Of a stretch of DNA of 9,084 bases, positions 5,773-9,084 are shown piece by piece. Every line of letters begins with the position of its first letter. The stretch's first letter is position 1. The position numbers were made by a program, and so were the translations under genes. Source of the DNA: Hyphomicrobiales bacterium. GTDB taxonomy: Bacteria; Pseudomonadota; Alphaproteobacteria; Rhizobiales; JAUVMS01. The stretch covers positions 1 to 9,084 of the forward strand of contig JAUVMS010000099.1 in assembly GCA_030600135.1 (NCBI GenBank), in the 5' to 3' direction. The notes below the pieces were generated by a model that was not told where the DNA came from, did no database searches, and saw only the letters and a list, made by a program, of their open reading frames with translations.

Positions 5773-6954
5773 ATGGCCGGCTCAAACACAGGTCGACTAG
5801 GCAAATTGGCACTTCTCTGCGGATCTCTGCTTGTTTGCTTTGTCGCGCTCGAATTCATCGTGTTTCGTTGGATTTTGGTGCCAGACGACCTCCTGCCGAA
5901 TGTCACGATCAATGAGGTCGTGCGCTACATGCCGAAGACCGAGGCTGTATTTCGCCACCCCGATGGCCGAAACTCACTGGTGACCATCAACGCAGACGGC
6001 TGGAACGCGACCAAACCGAAATACCAGATCGACAAACAGGCCGACAGACTTCGCGTCGCCGTCATCGGTGATTCCTACGTCCACGCCTCGTTCGTCGACG
6101 TCGACAAGGCCTTTCCCGAGGTGCTCGAACGGCAATTGCAGTCACGCGGCCTCAAATCGGAGGTCTACCGCTTCGGCATGGATGGCGCGCCGCTCAGCCA
6201 GCACCTCCAAGTGTTGCGAAATGAGGTGCTGACATACCGACCAGACATCGTCGTTGTTCAGCTCATTCATAATGATTTCGACGAGGCCTATCGCCTCATG
6301 CGAACACGCTACACGTCGAGCTTCTTGAAACTTTCCAGCGACCAGAATGGTAACATCATCGAGATCCCACCAAGCCCCTTTAGGCCTGGATTGGCGGACT
6401 TCATGCGCAGCTTCGCCACGTTTCGCTATCTCTACTATGAAACCAATCTCTATCTCACTCTGAAGTCGTACATCAGCCGCTACTTCTGGGGTGGTGACGA
6501 AGAATATCGCCCAGAATTCATCTCATCGGCCGTCGACATCCGCAATTTGCAAGAGCCCGAAATGTTAAAGCTCTACACCCGCTATATCTTTGAGCAGTTG
6601 CAGCAACTCTCCCGCACTCACGGTTTCAAGCTGGTGCTGACAATGGACGGCGTGCGCGATGCCATCTATTCGGGCAAGCCCATCACCGAGTACGAAGTCG
6701 CCAAGCTAAATGGCATCGCAGGCGAGATGGCCGGCAGTTTGGGCATACCCTTCATCGATTTGCACGCCACATTTGCCGAGCACTACGATGCCAATAAACA
6801 ACGGTTCGAGTTTGCCTATGACTGGCACTGGAATGAATTGGGCAACCAGGTTGTCGGCTCGAAGATCGCCGATGTCATTGCTAACGATTCCGGTTTATTG
6901 AGCGCGGTCCAACCAACCTTGGGCAAACGCACACAGGCTGTCGAATTGCGCTAG
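5773..6954 (+). CDS. Membrane-anchored SGNH/GDSL-family hydrolase-like protein
   Basis: The product has 393 residues. A hydrophobic segment at about 11-35 is flanked by basic residues (GRLGK before it, FRW in it) and has no obvious cleavage site, so I read it as a signal anchor with the catalytic domain outside the cytoplasm. SGNH landmarks: block I AVIGDSYVHASF with nucleophile S101, a block II-like glycine in YRFGMDGAP (135-138), block III LIHNDF with N167, and block V DWHWNELG with D350 and H352, the Asp-x-x-His-type acid and base being spaced here as D-W-H. The overall plan resembles esterases and O-acyl or polysaccharide-modifying enzymes, but the substrate cannot be deduced. Residues 170-290 hold an aromatic-rich insertion (many Tyr and Phe, for example YLYYETNLYLTL). 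Start: ATG at 5773 with AAAGG eight bases before it. Another ATG four bases earlier is in a different frame with a weak reading. It stands alone, convergent with the lipoprotein gene. Confidence 0.85.
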   Translation: MAGSNTGRLGKLALLCGSLLVCFVALEFIVFRWILVPDDLLPNVTINEVVRYMPKTEAVFRHPDGRNSLVTINADGWNATKPKYQIDKQADRLRVAVIGDSYVHASFVDVDKAFPEVLERQLQSRGLKSEVYRFGMDGAPLSQHLQVLRNEVLTYRPDIVVVQLIHNDFDEAYRLMRTRYTSSFLKLSSDQNGNIIEIPPSPFRPGLADFMRSFATFRYLYYETNLYLTLKSYISRYFWGGDEEYRPEFISSAVDIRNLQEPEMLKLYTRYIFEQLQQLSRTHGFKLVLTMDGVRDAIYSGKPITEYEVAKLNGIAGEMAGSLGIPFIDLHATFAEHYDANKQRFEFAYDWHWNELGNQVVGSKIADVIANDSGLLSAVQPTLGKRTQAVELR

Positions 6955-7008
6955 AGAGCTGCCCCGATTCGCCAGAACGCATTTCAAAGACGACATGCCG
7001 AGCGCCAA

Positions 7009-7055
7009 CGAACTGTTCGCGGGCAACTGTTTTCCTTGCCCCGGCCCACAGTTCG
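7009..7055. terminator. Composite hairpin between convergent genes, possible bidirectional terminator
   Basis: CGAACTGT (7009-7016) pairs with ACAGTTCG (7048-7055). Inside it GGGCAA (7021-7026) pairs with TTGCCC (7036-7041) around a 9-base loop, with an asymmetric interior loop between the stems. It begins 12 bases beyond the minus-strand lipoprotein stop and 54 bases beyond the hydrolase stop. This is the expected place for a shared terminator, but no T run follows on either strand. Confidence 0.4.
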
Positions 7056-7067
7056 CGTTGCAATCTA

Positions 7068-7727
7068 TCAGCCCGTTGGCTTGGGTAGATTGTCGAGATC
7101 CGTCAGGTACCACTTGTCGGCTTCAACGATCGCCGGGTTCTCGCCGTTCTCATAAATCCATGAATCGACGGCAAAACGTGTGCCTGATTTGTTTGCATTG
7201 AGCACGGCGGTCCAGTGCGGCCAATTCTTCACGCCGCCAAGCAGCAGGTTGCCCTTTGAAAAGGGCGTGCCCACTTTATGATGCTTGAGCAAGCCGTTGC
7301 GCTGCAAGATCAAGAGATAGCTGGTCGTGTTCGTCGCCTCGTCCACGCAGTCCTGCTGCGTTGGATCGCCCGAACCCAGATACTCCATGCCAGGCCGATC
7401 TGCCGACGTGCCAGTGATCTTGCCGACATACTGCTCCATCCAACCCACCGCATAGGCCACGGCCACGCGCTCGCCATGGGGCGTGTCCCCCTTGCTGCGC
7501 CTATATTTGCTCATGACCTTTTTGATTTGATTGATTTGCTTGGACGCGAACCGCACCTTTGTTTGCGTCCTGCAGCCGTAGGCCGAACAAACCGCCACGG
7601 TGCTGCGTGTCGGTTCTCGCGCGCTAAATTCGGAATAGTGGCTTGAAATCGACCCGCCACGCTCGTAGGTGCAGCCTGACACAATCAGGACCAACGACGT
7701 CACAATCAGGGGAACGTGGCGAGGCAT
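7068..7727 (-). CDS. Putative lipoprotein with a candidate Cys-His-Asp (transglutaminase-like) triad
   Basis: I start the protein at the ATG at 7727, giving 219 residues, because it then opens with a compact lipoprotein signal: MPRH, a hydrophobic core VPLIVTSLVLI, and lipobox VSGC with C19. The open frame continues 48 codons further upstream, to 7871, but that part has no signal-like order and would overlap trmFO. After a polar linker with a CX4C pair (C47, C52) comes a helical, basic stretch (about 60-100). The second half has C127 in QQDCVDEATNTTSYL, H171 in PHWTAVL and D188 in RFAVDSW, in the order and surroundings typical of papain-like, transglutaminase-type cysteine peptidases (Cys at a helix start, His and Asp on neighbouring strands). 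That reading is inference; I recognise no named family. No strong ribosome site precedes 7727. It is convergent with the hydrolase gene and divergent from trmFO, 134 bases apart. Confidence 0.8.
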   Translation of the reverse strand: MPRHVPLIVTSLVLIVSGCTYERGGSISSHYSEFSAREPTRSTVAVCSAYGCRTQTKVRFASKQINQIKKVMSKYRRSKGDTPHGERVAVAYAVGWMEQYVGKITGTSADRPGMEYLGSGDPTQQDCVDEATNTTSYLLILQRNGLLKHHKVGTPFSKGNLLLGGVKNWPHWTAVLNANKSGTRFAVDSWIYENGENPAIVEADKWYLTDLDNLPKPTG

Positions 7728-7784
7728 GCAAAATGTCCGAGCGCTGGTGATCCAGAATTGATAAGACGCGCATACAGTAGCGAA

Positions 7785-7814
7785 TTTATATAACATCGCA
7801 TCACCGCTGGCCAA
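7785..7814 (-). promoter_or_regulatory. Possible promoter of the lipoprotein gene
   Basis: On the minus strand TTGGCC (7814 to 7809) is followed after 18 bases by TATAAA (7790 to 7785), in an AT-rich patch (ttatataaatt) that stands out in its GC-rich surroundings. It would give a leader of about 50 bases to the ATG at 7727. The patch could equally serve trmFO in the other direction, although I see no well-spaced pair of boxes there. Confidence 0.3.
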
Positions 7815-7861
7815 GGGTTCGCCGCAGCTTGGCGTTCCGCATTTCACGAAACTGTCGCCCC

Positions 7862-9084
7862 ATGGCAACAATCGATCACGTTCACGTTATTGGCGGGGGA
7901 CTGGCCGGCTCGGAAGCAGCCTGGCAGCTCGCTTGCGCCAAAGTCGCAGTCTGCCTTCACGAGATGCGGCCGAATCGCAGAACCGAAGCCCATCAAACCG
8001 ATGCGCTCGCCGAATTGGTTTGCTCCAATTCGTTCCGATCCGACGACCACCAAGCGAATGCGGTGGGCCTCTTGCATGAGGAAATGCGCCGTGCGGGCTC
8101 GCTCATCATGGCGGCTGGCGACAACCACAAGCTACCGGCAGGCGGTGCACTGGCGGTCGACCGGGTTGGCTTTGCAGAAGAAGTGACGAACCGCCTCGCC
8201 GCCCATCCGCTTGTCACCATCGTTCGCGACGAGATTGCTGGCCTACCGCCCAGCGATTGGTCGAGCGTCATCATTGCAACCGGCCCACTGACGTCACCAC
8301 CATTGAGTACCGCCATTGGCCAGTTGACCGGCGAGGACGCGCTCGCATTCTTCGACGCCATCGCCCCGATCGTCCATCGCGACAGCATTGATATGGACAT
8401 CGCCTGGTTCCAGTCGCGCTACGACAAACCGGGACCGGGCGGAACCGGCGCCGACTACCTCAACTGCCCCATGGACCGACGCCAGTATGAAGACTTCGTC
8501 CGAGCCCTACGCGACGGCGAAAAGACAGTATTCAAGGATTGGGAGAAGGATACTCCCTATTTCGAGGGCTGCCTGCCGATCGAGGTCATGGCCGAGCGCG
8601 GCCTGGAGACGCTGCGCTATGGTCCGATGAAGCCCGTCGGCCTCACCAACGCCCATAAACCCGACGAAAAACCCTATGCCGTCGTGCAGTTGCGCCAGGA
8701 CAATGCACTGGGCACGTTATGGAATATGGTCGGGTTCCAGACCAAGCTCAAATATGGCGCCCAGACCGATATTTTCCGTATGATCCCAGGGATGGAAAAG
8801 GCCGTGTTCGCGCGGCTCGGCGGCCTGCACCGCAATACATTCCTGAACAGCCCAAAGGTGCTGGATGACAGCTTACGTCTTAGGGCCGAACCAAGGTTGC
8901 GCTTTGCCGGGCAAATTACCGGCGTGGAAGGCTATGTGGAATCAGCCGCCATCGGCTTGCTGACGGGACGCTTCGCGGCTGCGGAAAAACTCAGGATGAC
9001 CATCACCCCGCCGCCGCTGACAAGCGCCATGGGCGCGCTTATCAACCACATCACCGGAGGGCATCTGGCGCATGAAGAAACATC
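7862..9084 (+). CDS. trmFO: TrmFO, folate-dependent tRNA (uracil-54-C5)-methyltransferase, 3' end outside window
   Basis: TrmFO (formerly Gid) makes 5-methyluridine at position 54 in the T loop of tRNA, using methylenetetrahydrofolate as carbon donor and FAD/NAD(P)H as reductant. The window contains 407 codons and two bases of the next. The family is usually about 440-470 residues, so only the tail is missing. Landmarks: the FAD-binding VHVIGGGLAGSEAAWQ (8-22), then LHEMRP (32-36), LVCSNSFRSDD with C54, LPAGGALAVDR (91-101), FEGCLPIEVMAERG with C237, GPMKPVGL (254-261), LWNMVGFQTKLKY (286-298), and GQITGVEGYVESAAIGLLTGR (from 350). C54 and C237 correspond to the two catalytic cysteines known in B. 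subtilis TrmFO (C53 and C226). ATG at 7862 places the FAD motif at the normal distance. No strong ribosome site is visible before it. This frame stays open to the window's edge. Confidence 0.97.
   Translation, partial: MATIDHVHVIGGGLAGSEAAWQLACAKVAVCLHEMRPNRRTEAHQTDALAELVCSNSFRSDDHQANAVGLLHEEMRRAGSLIMAAGDNHKLPAGGALAVDRVGFAEEVTNRLAAHPLVTIVRDEIAGLPPSDWSSVIIATGPLTSPPLSTAIGQLTGEDALAFFDAIAPIVHRDSIDMDIAWFQSRYDKPGPGGTGADYLNCPMDRRQYEDFVRALRDGEKTVFKDWEKDTPYFEGCLPIEVMAERGLETLRYGPMKPVGLTNAHKPDEKPYAVVQLRQDNALGTLWNMVGFQTKLKYGAQTDIFRMIPGMEKAVFARLGGLHRNTFLNSPKVLDDSLRLRAEPRLRFAGQITGVEGYVESAAIGLLTGRFAAAEKLRMTITPPPLTSAMGALINHITGGHLAHEET

Noticed and set aside
7728..7871. 48-codon upstream extension of the lipoprotein frame
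   Set aside because: It would bury the signal peptide and lipobox inside the protein and overlap the trmFO start. The ATG at 7727 gives a standard lipoprotein N terminus.
7993..8400. 135-codon minus-strand frame inside trmFO
   Set aside because: It is antisense to a highly conserved enzyme whose motifs run continuously through this stretch.
1..9084. CRISPR arrays, tRNA or rRNA genes, integrase or complete insertion sequence
   Set aside because: No regularly spaced repeats, no cloverleaf with a GGTTCGAATCC-type T arm, and no transposase or recombinase motifs were found by reading both strands.

Overview
The window looks like chromosomal DNA of an alphaproteobacterium. The signs are a folate-dependent TrmFO (the lineage alternative to gammaproteobacterial TrmA), an ssb preceded by a GAAC-N7-GAAC site (the alphaproteobacterial LexA box form), a TTAA-N7-TTAA site (CtrA consensus form) in another intergenic region, and high-GC coding regions separated by more AT-rich gaps. 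No phage, integrase, CRISPR, rRNA or tRNA gene was seen.

Layout from left to right: (1) bases 1-597 hold no intact gene. They contain a degenerate inverted duplication, apparently two outward-facing copies of the 3' end of one unknown gene, plus small hairpins. (2) 598-2727 (+) encodes a 709-residue membrane protein with five N-terminal helices and a long pentapeptide-repeat domain. (3) 2782-4482 (-) is a YtcJ-type amidohydrolase gene that is complete except for an in-frame amber codon, so it is probably a recent pseudogene. (4) 4483-4875 is a control region with a promoter and LexA-type box for ssb and, on the other strand, a possible 38-codon ORF for a single-helix membrane peptide. (5) 4876-5358 (+) is ssb. 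(6) 5359-5772 is non-coding, with a hairpin after ssb and the CtrA-type box. (7) 5773-6954 (+) is a membrane-anchored SGNH/GDSL-type hydrolase. (8) 7068-7727 (-) is a lipoprotein with a plausible Cys-His-Asp triad. (9) 7862 to the right edge (+) is trmFO, cut off by the window.

The genes do not form one pathway. ssb (DNA maintenance) and trmFO (tRNA m5U54) are housekeeping genes. The pentapeptide protein, SGNH hydrolase and lipoprotein are envelope proteins of unknown substrate. The most coherent regulatory unit is the LexA-type box between ssb and the minus-strand small ORF: if both promoters are real, DNA damage would induce SSB and a small membrane peptide, an arrangement that recalls SidA of Caulobacter or TisB of E. 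coli. That is a hypothesis only. I found no convincing large new multi-gene system.
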